Shown here: positions 9,949 through 18,557 of the stretch, one piece after another
How positions within the stretch are numbered: position 1 is the stretch's first letter
Layout of the letters: each line of letters starts with the position of its first letter
Assembly: GCF_006442965.1 (NCBI RefSeq)
Contig: NZ_VFWX01000017.1
Span: 62,001 to 126,000 of the forward strand
Source of the DNA: Mesorhizobium sp. CU3
GTDB taxonomy: Bacteria > Pseudomonadota > Alphaproteobacteria > Rhizobiales > Rhizobiaceae
DNA: 64,000 nt
Direction of reading: 5' to 3'
Translations under genes and position numbers: made by a program
The notes under the pieces: generated by a model
The model's database searches: none
The model's input: only the letters and a program-made list of their open reading frames with translations
Told to the model about the DNA's origin: nothing

Positions 9949-10883
9949 CAGCCTTTCACCGCGCCGGCGGCGATGCCGCGCACGAACCACCTGCCGGAGA
10001 CGAAATAGATGATCAGCGGCACCGCCGCCGTCAGAATGGTGGCCGCCATGTTGACGTTGTACTCCCTGACCCCGGTTGTTGTATTGACGATGTTGTTGAG
10101 CTGCACCGTCATCGGCCAGTTGGGCCGGCCGGCGAACACGATGCCGAACAGGAAGTCGTTCCAGATGCCGGTGACCTGCAGGATGACGGCGACGACCGTG
10201 ATCGGCACCGACATCGGCAGCATGATGTAGAAGAAGATGCGCCAGAAACCGGCGCCGTCGACGCGCGCCGCCTTGAACAGCTCCACCGGCATCGCCGCAT
10301 AGAAATTGCGGAACAGGAGCGTCAGGATCGGCATGCCGAAGATGGTGTGCACGATGATGATGCCGGGCAGCGTCGCGAACAGGCCGACCGAGCTCAGCCC
10401 GATGATCAGCGGATAGATCACCACCTGGTAAGGCACGAAGGCGCCGAACACGAGCAGGCCGAACAGCAGGTTTGCGCCCTTGTAGGGCCAGAAGGTCAGC
10501 GCGTAGCCATTGATCGATGCGCAGATGATCGAGATGACGACGCTGGGCAGCGTGATCTTCACCGAATTGTAGAAACCGGGGCTCAAGCCGTTGCAGTCGC
10601 GGCCGGTGCAAGCGTGCAGCCAGGCATCCGCCCAGGGCTGCAAGGTCGGCTCGCTCGGCAGGTTGAAAAGATGCCCGAGCCTGATCTCCGGCATCCCCTT
10701 CAACGAGGTGACGACCATGATGTAGACCGGGATCAGGAAGAACAGCGCGGCGACGATCAGGAAGACGTAGAGGCCGATCCGGCCGGGCGATACGCGGCGT
10801 GGCTTCTTGCCGGAGGGACCGGCATCGGCCTGATCGGACACGCCTTGGGCCGGCATCGCAGCGGGGGTCTGAGCTAAGGTCAT
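9948..10883 (-). CDS. Carbohydrate ABC transporter permease (MalG-like)
   Basis: This 311-residue inner-membrane subunit has about six transmembrane helices. The first follows a basic, Pro-rich N-terminus (GKKPRRVSPGRIGLYVFLIV). The cytoplasmic EAA-like loop that docks on the ATPase reads ELFKAARVDGAGFWRIFFYI. A loop between helices 1 and 2 has two Cys residues (CTGRDC) that could form a periplasmic disulfide. The start at 10883 gives MTLAQTPAAMPAQGV and overlaps the previous stop as ATGA, so translation is coupled to the other permease. Confidence 0.93.
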   Translation of the reverse strand: MTLAQTPAAMPAQGVSDQADAGPSGKKPRRVSPGRIGLYVFLIVAALFFLIPVYIMVVTSLKGMPEIRLGHLFNLPSEPTLQPWADAWLHACTGRDCNGLSPGFYNSVKITLPSVVISIICASINGYALTFWPYKGANLLFGLLVFGAFVPYQVVIYPLIIGLSSVGLFATLPGIIIVHTIFGMPILTLLFRNFYAAMPVELFKAARVDGAGFWRIFFYIMLPMSVPITVVAVILQVTGIWNDFLFGIVFAGRPNWPMTVQLNNIVNTTTGVREYNVNMAATILTAAVPLIIYFVSGRWFVRGIAAGAVKG

Positions 10884-11776
10884 GCGCCGGCTCCGCGCAG
10901 ACGGTTTCGCCGCCATATCACGATGCCGCTGAAGGCGAGCACGACCAACACCGGCAAAAGCATCATCGTCGCCGCGGCCATGCCCTGGCCGACATTCTGG
11001 CGCACGGTGATGAGCTGGATGACATAGACCGCAGGCATCGACGTTGCGATGCCCGGGCCGCCACCGGTCATGGCGATGACAAGGTCGTAGACGCGCACCA
11101 CGCCGACGCATTGCAGGACGAAGGCGGTGGCGAAAGCGCCCTTCATCATCGGCGCCACGATGGAGATGTGGGTGCGCCATGTCGGAATGCCGTCGACCCG
11201 CGCCGCCCGCCAGATCTCGTCGTCGATACCGCGCAGGCCGGCAAGCAGGATCGCCATCGTCACGCCGGAGCCCTGCCAGATGCCGGCGACGACCAGCGCG
11301 TAGATCGCGGTGTTGGCATCGACCAGCGGGGCAAAGGAGAAGCTCGTCCAGCCCAGATTGCGCATTGCTTCCTGCAGGCCGAGATTGGGATCGAGCACCC
11401 ATTGCCAGACCAGGCCGGTGACGATTAGCGACATGGCGAACGGATAGAGGAAGATCGAGCGGAACAGATCCTCCTGGCGGATGCGCTGGTCCATGAAGAC
11501 GGCGAGCAGATAGCCGAACACCATGTTGCAAGCGATCGACATCAGGCCGAAGAACCAGATGTTGTTGACCGAGACCAGCCAGCGGTTGTCGCCCCACAGT
11601 CGCCTGTATTGCGCCAGGCCGACGAAGTCGTAGGTGGGGAAGAGCTTGGAACTGGTGAAGGACCACAGCACTGAGAAGCCGATGCCGACGACGAACACGC
11701 CGACGGCAACCAGGATCATCGGTATCGTCCCGATCACCGCGGGCAGATGGAACCTCTGCCTCCAGCTTTTCTGCAT
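10880..11776 (-). CDS. Carbohydrate ABC transporter permease (MalF-like)
   Basis: This 298-residue permease starts MQKSWRQRFHLPAVIGTIPM, which puts the first membrane helix at about residues 12-35. The EAA-type loop reads EIWRAARVDGIPTWRTHISIV. It pairs with the MalG-like subunit to form the membrane channel for the sugar bound by the upstream binding protein. The open frame extends another 48 codons upstream through a repeat element, but the ATG at 11776 fits the family's usual start. It lies 178 bases downstream of the binding-protein stop. Confidence 0.92.
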   Translation of the reverse strand: MQKSWRQRFHLPAVIGTIPMILVAVGVFVVGIGFSVLWSFTSSKLFPTYDFVGLAQYRRLWGDNRWLVSVNNIWFFGLMSIACNMVFGYLLAVFMDQRIRQEDLFRSIFLYPFAMSLIVTGLVWQWVLDPNLGLQEAMRNLGWTSFSFAPLVDANTAIYALVVAGIWQGSGVTMAILLAGLRGIDDEIWRAARVDGIPTWRTHISIVAPMMKGAFATAFVLQCVGVVRVYDLVIAMTGGGPGIATSMPAVYVIQLITVRQNVGQGMAAATMMLLPVLVVLAFSGIVIWRRNRLRGAGA

Positions 11777-11863
11777 CGTGTTCCGGTCTCCGCTTCCGCC
11801 GACGCTTGGATATGAAGAGGACGCCACCACCAAGTGCGGCGTCCCCGAGGGGTTGGTCGGTCG

Positions 11864-11958
11864 AGAGCATGATCCCGAAAAGTGGGAACCGGTTTTCGGA
11901 AGAAGATCATGCTCCAACAAAAGAACTAGATCAGGATGACAACGTTATCCTGATCTAG
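11864..11958. repeat. Rhizobial intergenic palindromic repeat, copy 1 (two-hairpin type)
   Basis: The element begins AGAGCATGATCCCGAAAAG, contains the hairpin GAGCATGATC...GATCATGCTC, and ends in a second inverted repeat, CTAGATCAGGAT...ATCCTGATCTAG (12-bp perfect arms). A second copy lies at 50378-50480 with about 35 nearly identical bases at its left end. It resembles the mosaic palindromic elements described in rhizobia (RIME-like; name from memory). Its right end supplies the stop codon of the binding-protein gene. Confidence 0.8.
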
Positions 11959-13211
11959 TCGGAGTTGCCGATGATGGTGGCGAACTTCGCCGTGGCGTCG
12001 TCGGCCGTCATGGAATCGTCGGCGAAGAACTGCGCGACGAGTTCGTTGAGCTGCTGGTTGGTGTTTTCGGTGATGAACCGGTTCGTCGCGGTGACGATGT
12101 TGGCCGGATCCTCGACCGCCTTCAGCGACTTCTGCATGCAGGGATCGGCCGTCGACATGTCGACATCGCCGCGCACCGGCATCGAACCCTTGGCGTTGTT
12201 GAAGGCGACCTGCACCTTGGGGCTGATGAGCAGCGCCGCCAGACGCTTCTGCGCCGCTTCGACATCGGGATTGTTCTGCTTGAAGAACACGATGATGTCA
12301 CCGTCGGTGCTGACCACGGGCTTGGCCTCGTTGAGGCCTATCATGCAGCCGAAATCCTTGACCCCGGTCATGCCGGCAGCCGCGAATTCGCCGCGCGCCC
12401 AGTCGCCCATCACCTGCAGCCCGGCCTTGCCGGTGATCACCAGGTTTGTGGTGTCGTTCCAGTTGCGGTTGGCATAGCCGTTGTCGGTGAACTGCTTCAG
12501 CGCCCGCAACTGCGTGAAGACGCCTTTCATCTCGGGGCCGCCGGCGATTTCGGCGCTCTTCTTGGTGTACATCTCGTCGCGCTTGGCGACGCCGAGCGCT
12601 TCGGTGACCATGTCCTGGAACAGCAGTTGGATCTGCCAGCCATTGCCGTCGCCGCCGATGGCGAAGGGAATGAAACCCGCCTCCTTGATCTTCGGCGCGG
12701 CAGCGATGAAGTCGGCCAGGTTCTTCGGCTCGGGCACGCCGGCTTTCTCGAACACCGGCTTGGAGTACCAGGCCCAGTAGTTCGAATGGATGTTGACTGG
12801 AACGCACCACCAGTGGCCGTCGACGAGACAGGCGCTGCCGATCGCCTTCGGGCGGATGACCTCGTCCCACTTGCCGGCCTTCGCGATATCTGTGAGGTCG
12901 AGCAGCTTGCCGCCTGAAATCAGTTCCTCGTATTGGCGGCCGGGATTAAACTGGGCGGCACCGGGCGGATCGCCGCCGAGCACGCGCTGCATGACGGTGG
13001 AGCGGGCCGTCTCGCCGAGAGCGATCGCGCTGTCCACCCACTTGTCGCCATGGCCGTCATTGTCGAAGGCCTTGGCGAACTGCGAGACCGCCGCCGACTC
13101 GCCCTTCGACGTCCACCAGTGGATCACTTCCAGATCGGTCGCAGACGCCGGTCCGGCGAAGTTCAGCGCCACCGTGGCCGCGAACGCAGCGGTCAGGATT
13201 TTGTATCGCAT
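11955..13211 (-). CDS. Carbohydrate ABC transporter substrate-binding protein
   Basis: This 418-residue periplasmic protein has a clear signal peptide (MRYKILTAAFAATVALNFAG, cleavage near Ala24). It belongs to the family 1 (MalE/UgpB-like) sugar-binding proteins, as in DLEVIHWWTSKGESAAVSQF and MGDWARGEFAAAG. It is the first gene of the leftward operon that encodes two permeases, an ATPase, an epimerase and an oxidoreductase. A good ribosome site (GGGAGG) precedes the ATG. A LacI-type operator lies 20 bases upstream of the ATG, so the divergent regulator probably represses it. Its TAG stop lies inside the palindromic repeat. Confidence 0.95.
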   Translation of the reverse strand: MRYKILTAAFAATVALNFAGPASATDLEVIHWWTSKGESAAVSQFAKAFDNDGHGDKWVDSAIALGETARSTVMQRVLGGDPPGAAQFNPGRQYEELISGGKLLDLTDIAKAGKWDEVIRPKAIGSACLVDGHWWCVPVNIHSNYWAWYSKPVFEKAGVPEPKNLADFIAAAPKIKEAGFIPFAIGGDGNGWQIQLLFQDMVTEALGVAKRDEMYTKKSAEIAGGPEMKGVFTQLRALKQFTDNGYANRNWNDTTNLVITGKAGLQVMGDWARGEFAAAGMTGVKDFGCMIGLNEAKPVVSTDGDIIVFFKQNNPDVEAAQKRLAALLISPKVQVAFNNAKGSMPVRGDVDMSTADPCMQKSLKAVEDPANIVTATNRFITENTNQQLNELVAQFFADDSMTADDATAKFATIIGNSD

Positions 13212-13230
13212 TTCGATTTCCTCCCAGAAT

Positions 13231-13244
13231 CTGAAACGTTACAG
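13231..13244. promoter_or_regulatory. Predicted LacI-family operator O1 (sugar operon)
   Basis: CTGAAACGTTACAG is an imperfect palindrome centred on AACGTT. It is the exact reverse complement of the sequence at 13487-13500. It lies 20 bases upstream of the binding-protein start codon, just before its ribosome site, where a bound repressor would block transcription. LacI-family operators typically have this length and a CG centre. The rest of the 388-base divergent region holds no open frame that looks coding. Confidence 0.72.
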
Positions 13245-13478
13245 ATTTTCGATACGGCAAATGAACGGCCTAGGCAACCCCCTCGCTTGAGGCCTCGTCT
13301 AGATTTTTTCGAGGCGCGAACAAAACCCATTGCTCGAGACTACGCTGTCAGCGCCAAAGTGCGCTTTTGCTACTAAAAGTGTAGTGATCGCGATATTTCT
13401 TTGTGAATCCAACAGCTTTGGCCTCTCCTCCGCACCCCGCCGCGAAAGGGTCGCGGCCACACCGGGAGGTCGCGAGCA

Positions 13479-13506
13479 TTGGCAACCTGTAACGTTTCAG
13501 TATATT
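13479..13506 (+). promoter_or_regulatory. Predicted promoter of the LacI-type regulator with operator O2 in its spacer
   Basis: A TTGGCA -35 element (13479-13484) and a TATATT -10 element (13501-13506) are 16 bases apart. The spacer holds CTGTAACGTTTCAG (13487-13500), the inverse of O1. Binding here would block the regulator's own promoter, which points to autoregulation. The two operators are 256 bases apart, close enough for DNA looping. Confidence 0.65.
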
Positions 13507-13599
13507 GAACCGTACCAAAGGCTGAATGTAGCGCAATGTCAGCCCCCACACGGTTGCCGGCCGGCCTTGCGGCTGCTATGCGCCTGACGGGCGGGACGA

Positions 13600-14643
13600 A
13601 TGGACAGACGGATAACCAGGAATGACGACGACGCGTCGGGCAAGGAGCGGCCGACGCTGAAGACGCTTGCCTTCATGACCGGGCTCGGCGTCACCACGGT
13701 ATCGCGAGCACTGAAGGACGCGCCGGAGATCGGCGCCGAGACAAGGCGCCGCGTCCAGCTCGTCGCTAAGCAGATCGGCTACCGCCCGAACCGCGCCGGC
13801 GTGCGCTTGCGGACCGGCAAGACCAACGTCATCTCGCTCGTGCTGAACACCGAGCACGAGCTGATGAGTTTCGTCTCGGACATCATCTATGGCGTTACCG
13901 AGGTGATCGCCGACACGCCCTACCACCTGATCGTCACGCCCTATTCGCGCTCGCAAGACCCACTCGACCCGGTGCGCTATCTGGTCGAGACGGGCTCGGC
14001 CGACGGCGTCATCATCTCGCGCACGCAGCCCAACGACCCGCGCGCCCGCTACTTGCTGGAGCGCGGCATTCCCTTCGCCACGCATGGCCGCACCGACATG
14101 GGCCTGGTGCATCCCTATCACGACTTCGACAATTACGCTTTCGCCAACGAGGCCGTGCGCGCACTCGCCGGCAAGGGCCGCAACCGGCTTGCCCTGGTGA
14201 CGCCGCCGCTCGGTCTCACCTACTACCGCCACACGGTGAACGGCTTTGCCGATGCGCTGAGCGAGGTCGGCGCCTCGGAGGTGCCGTTCAACACCGTCTC
14301 CATCGATCAGTCGATCGAACAGATCAGGACGCGCACAGCGCAATTGATGCAGCGCAAGGACCGCCCAGACGGCTTCGTCAGCAGTGCAGCAGCCGCCACG
14401 CTGGCCATCGTCGCCGGCATCGAGGATGCCGGACTGAAGCTCGGCCGCGACGTCGACGTGGTGTCGAAGCAATCTTCGGAACTGTTGCATCTGTTCCGGC
14501 GCGAGCTGCTCGTCGTCAACGAGAACTTCCGGCTGGCGGGCTTCGAGCTCGCCCGCGCCGTGATGGGCTGGATCGCAGGCCAAGAACCCGGCTCGCTGCA
14601 ATCGCTGAGCAAGCCGAGCGAGGTTCTGGCCTATCGCGGCTGA
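13600..14643 (+). CDS. LacI family transcriptional regulator of the adjacent sugar operon
   Basis: This 347-residue repressor has a helix-turn-helix near residues 20-45 (TLKTLAFMTGLGVTTVSRAL), the hinge (RPNRAGVRLRTGKT) and a periplasmic-binding-protein-like sensor domain (NVISLVLNTEHELMSFVSDI, VSKQSSELLHLF). The ATG at 13600 gives a 20-residue polar leader before the HTH. It is divergent from the sugar transporter operon with two matching operators between them, so it most likely senses the imported sugar or a product. It converges on gnd. Confidence 0.93.
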   Translation: MDRRITRNDDDASGKERPTLKTLAFMTGLGVTTVSRALKDAPEIGAETRRRVQLVAKQIGYRPNRAGVRLRTGKTNVISLVLNTEHELMSFVSDIIYGVTEVIADTPYHLIVTPYSRSQDPLDPVRYLVETGSADGVIISRTQPNDPRARYLLERGIPFATHGRTDMGLVHPYHDFDNYAFANEAVRALAGKGRNRLALVTPPLGLTYYRHTVNGFADALSEVGASEVPFNTVSIDQSIEQIRTRTAQLMQRKDRPDGFVSSAAAATLAIVAGIEDAGLKLGRDVDVVSKQSSELLHLFRRELLVVNENFRLAGFELARAVMGWIAGQEPGSLQSLSKPSEVLAYRG

Positions 14644-14657
14644 TTGGCGCGACTTGA

Positions 14658-14777
14658 GAGCCAGGTCAGGCCGAGTCGAAAATGGTGGCTTCCGAGAACC
14701 GGAGCGGAGCGTACTTTTCGTACGTGAGCACCGGAAGCGCAGGATGCCGCCATTTGCAGGCCGGCCTCACCTGGCTC
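14658..14777. repeat. Large nested inverted repeat at the convergent lacI-type/gnd junction
   Basis: Outer arms GAGCCAGGTCAGGCC (14658-14672) and GGCCTCACCTGGCTC (14763-14777) match at 14 of 15 positions. Inside them are AAATGGTGGC/GCCGCCATTT and CTTCCG/CGGAAG, and at the tip GTAC-TTTTC-GTAC. A transcript from either strand would fold into one long stem. It fills the gap between two convergent genes and reaches the first base of the gnd stop codon, so it may act as a two-way terminator or mRNA-end protector. It is probably a dispersed repeat; no second copy lies in the window. Confidence 0.7.
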
Positions 14778-16201
14778 TAGGCGGCTCCGCTGCCCCATGG
14801 GCCGTGGAACGCGCCCTGCTCGCCGATGCGTTCGAAACCGTGCGCGCCAAAGAAATCGCGCTGCGCCTGGATCAGGTTCGAGGTGCCGCGGCCCTGTCGG
14901 TAGCTGTCGAAATAGGCGAGTGCGGACGCCAGCGCCGGCACCGGCGACCCGGCTTCGGACGCCCTTGCCACGATACGCCTGAGCGACGGATGCGCTTCCT
15001 GCATCATGGCGATGAAGGCCGGCGCCATCAGGAGATTGGTCGTGGCACTGCCCGAACCGAAGGCCTCCGCCATCGTGTCCAGCATCTGCGAGCGGATGAT
15101 GCAGCCGGCGCGCCAGATCTTGGCGATGGTCGGCATCGGCAGGTTCCAGTTGAATTCCTTCGAGGCACCGCTCATTACCGCGAAACCCTGCGCGTAAGCC
15201 GCGATCTTGCCGGCGAACAGCGCCAGCTCGAGATCCTTGAGCAGCGCCGCCTTGTCGCCGGAGATCTTCTCGACGCCGATCGCGCCGTAAGCCTTCTCGG
15301 CCGCCTGCCTTTCGTCCTTGATCGAGGACAGCACGCGCGCCGCGACCGCCGCCTCGATGGCTGTGGCCGGAATGCCAAGCTGCTGCGCTTCGATAACCGA
15401 CCATTTACCGGTACCCTTCTGTCCGGCGCGGTCGAGGATGATGTCAACCACCGGCTTGCCGGTCTTGGTGTCGTCGGCGGCGAGCACCTTGGCGGTGATC
15501 TCGATCAGATAGGAGTTGAGCCGAGCCTGGTTCCATTGCTCAAAAACCTTGCCGATCTCCTTCGGCGCCATGCCGAGGCCGTCGCGCAAGATGCCGTAGA
15601 TCTCGGCGATCATCTGCATGTCGGCATATTCGATGCCGTTGTGGATGGTTTTCACGAAGTGGCCGGCGCCGTCATGGCCGAGCCAGGCCGCGCAAGGCTC
15701 GTCCTTGAACTTGGCCGAGATCGCGGTGAGCACGCTCTCGACGCGCTTCCACGACTCCTCGGTGCCGCCGACCATGATCGACGGTCCGTGCCGCGCGCCT
15801 TCCTCGCCGCCCGACACGCCCATGCCGATGAAGGTGAGGCCCGAGCCGGAGAGCTCGGAGAAGCGGCGCATCGTGTCGCGGAAATTAGCGTTGCCGGCAT
15901 CGATGACGATGTCGTTGTTGGACAGCACGCCGCGCAGTGCCGCGATCTGCTCGTCGACCGGCTTGCCGGCCAGCACCATGATGATGATCGGCCGCGGCGG
16001 CCGGATCGCGGCGGCGAGTTCCTCCAGGCTGTAGCAGGGCACGACCATGTCCCTCAGCGCGCCGGCGCTCTCGACGAAGGCGTCGGTACGGGCAGGGGTG
16101 CGGTTGAAGACGGCGATGCGGTGGCCATGTTCGGCGATGTTGAGCGCCAGGTTGGAGCCCATCGTGCCAAGCCCGATCAGGCCGATTTCGGCTTTTTCCA
16201 T
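14777..16201 (-). CDS. gnd: 6-phosphogluconate dehydrogenase, decarboxylating
   Basis: This is a 474-residue cytosolic enzyme of the oxidative pentose phosphate pathway (6-phosphogluconate + NADP+ to ribulose 5-phosphate + CO2). The Rossmann motif is GLIGLGTMGSNLALNIAEHG. The substrate segment GVSGGEEGARHGPSIMVGG and the catalytic FVKTIHNGIEYADMQ are present, and the C-terminal HGFERIGEQGAFHGPWG closes the site. Length is close to the E. coli enzyme. The ATG at 16201 starts MEKAEIGLIGLG. It stands alone, downstream of but opposite to the LacI-type regulator. Confidence 0.97.
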   Translation of the reverse strand: MEKAEIGLIGLGTMGSNLALNIAEHGHRIAVFNRTPARTDAFVESAGALRDMVVPCYSLEELAAAIRPPRPIIIMVLAGKPVDEQIAALRGVLSNNDIVIDAGNANFRDTMRRFSELSGSGLTFIGMGVSGGEEGARHGPSIMVGGTEESWKRVESVLTAISAKFKDEPCAAWLGHDGAGHFVKTIHNGIEYADMQMIAEIYGILRDGLGMAPKEIGKVFEQWNQARLNSYLIEITAKVLAADDTKTGKPVVDIILDRAGQKGTGKWSVIEAQQLGIPATAIEAAVAARVLSSIKDERQAAEKAYGAIGVEKISGDKAALLKDLELALFAGKIAAYAQGFAVMSGASKEFNWNLPMPTIAKIWRAGCIIRSQMLDTMAEAFGSGSATTNLLMAPAFIAMMQEAHPSLRRIVARASEAGSPVPALASALAYFDSYRQGRGTSNLIQAQRDFFGAHGFERIGEQGAFHGPWGSGAA

Positions 16202-16323
16202 CGTTTCTTCCCTGCTTCCGGATCTTTTGTTGATGGCGGCATCTTGAAGATGCCTTCCCAGATGAATGACGGGCCACAGCGGCGGCGTCAACCGTCTCGC
16301 TGAATTGTGTCGGGCAGGGCTGC

Positions 16324-17949
16324 CTATTCCGCCCTGATCTCGATAGGCGCTTCGATCTTCACCAATTCGAAGTCCGAGACAAGGATGTCGAGCCGCGCAT
16401 TCCATCGGCCAGGAACGGGGATAACCAGATTGTCGACCCGCCAGGTGCCATCGCCGGGCTTGAATGCCGGCCGCTTGATCGCTTCGATGCCGGACTCCGG
16501 CTTCGACAGAACCAGCGTCACTTGCTTGGCGTCGAGCGGCCCGAAATCGCCGGTCATGATCATCATCGAGGCGGCGGTCTGTCCGGCATGTCCAGGCGTG
16601 ATGCTCAAATCGGCCATCGCCTGCAGGGTATGGATATGGATCGACACCGGCTGCGTGGCGGCAATCGCCAGCGCGCGTGGCGGCGGCGTGAAGCGCCAGC
16701 CGGCGGCGACGCCGAAGATGGCGAGCACGATCACCACCTCGATGCGGATGGAACGCGCCAGACGCCGCTGCACTTCGGTGTCGCCCGCTTCGGCGGGCTT
16801 GGTCAGCGTCCAGCGGTTGACGGCGGCGAGCGTGAACAGGAACAGAAGCAGCGCCAGCTTTACGAGCAGCAGGCGGCCATAGGATGTGTCGATGAGGGCC
16901 GCCGGCTGCTGCACCTGGATGATGGCAAGCACGATGCCGCTGGCGGCAAGCACAGCCACCACCGGCAGGATCGCGCGTGAGAACCGGCGCAGGAACAGCT
17001 GCGCTTCCGACGGCTGCCGCCGCAGCGCGAGCCCAAGCGGCGCCAGCGCGCCAGCCCAGAAGGCGATGGCCGTGCCATGCAGGAACACCAGCGGCCGCGT
17101 CAGCCAGCGCGGCTCGGCGGCACTGGCGTGGCCGCTGGCAGCAAGGGCGGCGCCGGCGCCGAGAAGCGCCAGAGTTGCCAACAGCTTACGAAGGCTTGCC
17201 GGTCCGGCAAGCGACAGCAAAGCAAGGCCAAGCGCGATCAGGCCGATCAGCACGGTCCAGACGAAGCTGGTCTCCAATGCCGTCTTCCACACCGTGGGCG
17301 ACGCGAAGCGGGCGAGCGGTGCGCCAAGCCCATCCAGCCCCTGCAGCCCGAGCGACAACGGCGCCCCGACGAGGCCGAGAAGCAGCGCGGTGGCGACGAA
17401 GCGTTGGCCGAGGCGCCGGTCCTCTGCCAGCCAGGCAAGCGAGAATGCGCCGCCAATGCCGAGAAAGAAGCCGGCATAGAGAAACAACTTGCCGACCCAG
17501 ATCGCCGCGCGCAGCGTCCAGTCGACGGCTTGTCCGACAACAGGCGGAGCACTCGGCGCGCCGATGGAAAACAGCGCCGAACCGCCGACCGGATGGCCGT
17601 CGACCGACACCACGCGCCAGCTCAGCACATGCGTGCCGGATCTGAGCGTTTCGGGATTGTCGATCTCGACAGTCTGGTCGTTGAGGCGGAAAAAGGTCAG
17701 CGGCAGTTGCGAACCGTCCGGCCGCACCAGCGTCAGCACCAAAGGCGAGACTGGCTCGCTGAAGGTGATTGAAAATCGTTTTGGGCTTTGCGCCAGCACC
17801 GCGCCGTCGGACGGATCGGTCGCGACCAGCGCCGCATGTGCAAACGCACGGCCCGGCAAAGCCAGCACCGCGATCGCCATGACCGCCGCCAGCAGCCAGG
17901 CAAGCAGGCCGATGCGCCGGATCGTCGATGGAGGCTGTATTGCGTTCAT
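16324..17949 (-). CDS. CopC-CopD fusion protein, copper import/homeostasis
   Basis: This is a 541-residue protein. After a signal sequence ending near GRAFA comes a CopC domain starting with the conserved His (HAALVATDPSDG) and ending DGHPVGGSALFSIG. A CopD membrane domain with about eight helices follows (about 150-410). The C-terminal ~100 residues form an extra soluble domain (LSITPGHAGQTAASMMIMTG). CopC binds copper in the periplasm and CopD carries it across the inner membrane. The ATG at 17949 is chosen because it puts the basic residues just before the signal helix. It is the last gene of a four-gene copper module. Confidence 0.9.
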   Translation of the reverse strand: MNAIQPPSTIRRIGLLAWLLAAVMAIAVLALPGRAFAHAALVATDPSDGAVLAQSPKRFSITFSEPVSPLVLTLVRPDGSQLPLTFFRLNDQTVEIDNPETLRSGTHVLSWRVVSVDGHPVGGSALFSIGAPSAPPVVGQAVDWTLRAAIWVGKLFLYAGFFLGIGGAFSLAWLAEDRRLGQRFVATALLLGLVGAPLSLGLQGLDGLGAPLARFASPTVWKTALETSFVWTVLIGLIALGLALLSLAGPASLRKLLATLALLGAGAALAASGHASAAEPRWLTRPLVFLHGTAIAFWAGALAPLGLALRRQPSEAQLFLRRFSRAILPVVAVLAASGIVLAIIQVQQPAALIDTSYGRLLLVKLALLLFLFTLAAVNRWTLTKPAEAGDTEVQRRLARSIRIEVVIVLAIFGVAAGWRFTPPPRALAIAATQPVSIHIHTLQAMADLSITPGHAGQTAASMMIMTGDFGPLDAKQVTLVLSKPESGIEAIKRPAFKPGDGTWRVDNLVIPVPGRWNARLDILVSDFELVKIEAPIEIRAE

Positions 17950-17966
17950 GCTCTCGGGACAGGAAG

Positions 17967-17997
17967 TGATGGCGCGCTCCAATGGAGCGCGCCATCA
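17967..17997 (-). other. Perfect intercistronic hairpin between ycnI-like and copCD genes
   Basis: TGATGGCGCGCTCC (17967-17980) and GGAGCGCGCCATCA (17984-17997) form a perfect 14-bp stem with a 3-nt loop, six bases after the YcnI-like stop codon. No U-run follows, so it is more likely an mRNA-stabilising or partly attenuating structure than a full terminator. It would leave more PCuAC/YcnI message than CopCD message. Confidence 0.7.
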
Positions 17998-18002
17998 AGA
18001 GA

Positions 18003-18521
18003 TCATTTCTTGGGCAGCAATTTGATGCCGGGCGCCGGTGTTTCGAGGGAATCCTCGTCTTGCCCCGCCGCCGGGATTTCGATCCAGCGCGCGGCGGCGT
18101 CGCCGCATTCCTGGACGACAGGGAAATAGAGCATCTGGCCCGCCGGCAGATCGGCCGCCAGCGAGGCGCGGAAGACGAACTCGTCATAGAATTCGTCGGG
18201 CAAATTGCCGCCGCTCCAGTCGACTTCCTTGACGCCGGTGGTCAGCGTCTCGCCATAGAGCTGGTAGGATTTCTCGTATTTGCCCTTCTTGGTCTGCAGC
18301 GTCCAGCCGGGCTTCGGCATCGGCTTCACCGAAATCACGCCTTCCGGGATCTGCACCCGCACAGCGGTCGTCGCCTTGCCCTCGCAGCCATGCGGCACGC
18401 GCAACACCGCCTTGTAGGTCGAGCCGACGGCGGCTTCCTGGGTTTCCAGCGTGATATGCGCCAGCGCCGCATTCGTTCCGAGCGCAAGCAGCGCGCCTGC
18501 GGCAAAAAGATATGTCTTCAT
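18003..18521 (-). CDS. YcnI-like (DUF1775) periplasmic copper-binding protein
   Basis: This 172-residue exported protein has a signal peptide (MKTYLFAAGALLALGTNAALA) predicted to leave His as the first mature residue (HITLETQEAAVGS). In YcnI of Bacillus subtilis the N-terminal His is part of a copper(II) site, and the same arrangement is seen here. The conserved RVPHGCEGKATTAVRVQIPEG segment identifies the family. It sits between the PCuAC and CopCD genes, the classic gene set for delivering copper to or through the periplasm. No C-terminal membrane anchor is visible, unlike some homologues. Confidence 0.9.
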   Translation of the reverse strand: MKTYLFAAGALLALGTNAALAHITLETQEAAVGSTYKAVLRVPHGCEGKATTAVRVQIPEGVISVKPMPKPGWTLQTKKGKYEKSYQLYGETLTTGVKEVDWSGGNLPDEFYDEFVFRASLAADLPAGQMLYFPVVQECGDAAARWIEIPAAGQDEDSLETPAPGIKLLPKK

Positions 18522-18557
18522 GGATTGTCCCTCTGATTTCTGAATGCGACCCAGCGA

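Noticed and set aside
8848..10611. 587-codon frame that would fuse an extra N-terminal domain to the sugar ABC ATPase
   Set aside because: The upstream part is the permease gene read in another frame; the ATPase starts at 9948 with a TGATG junction.
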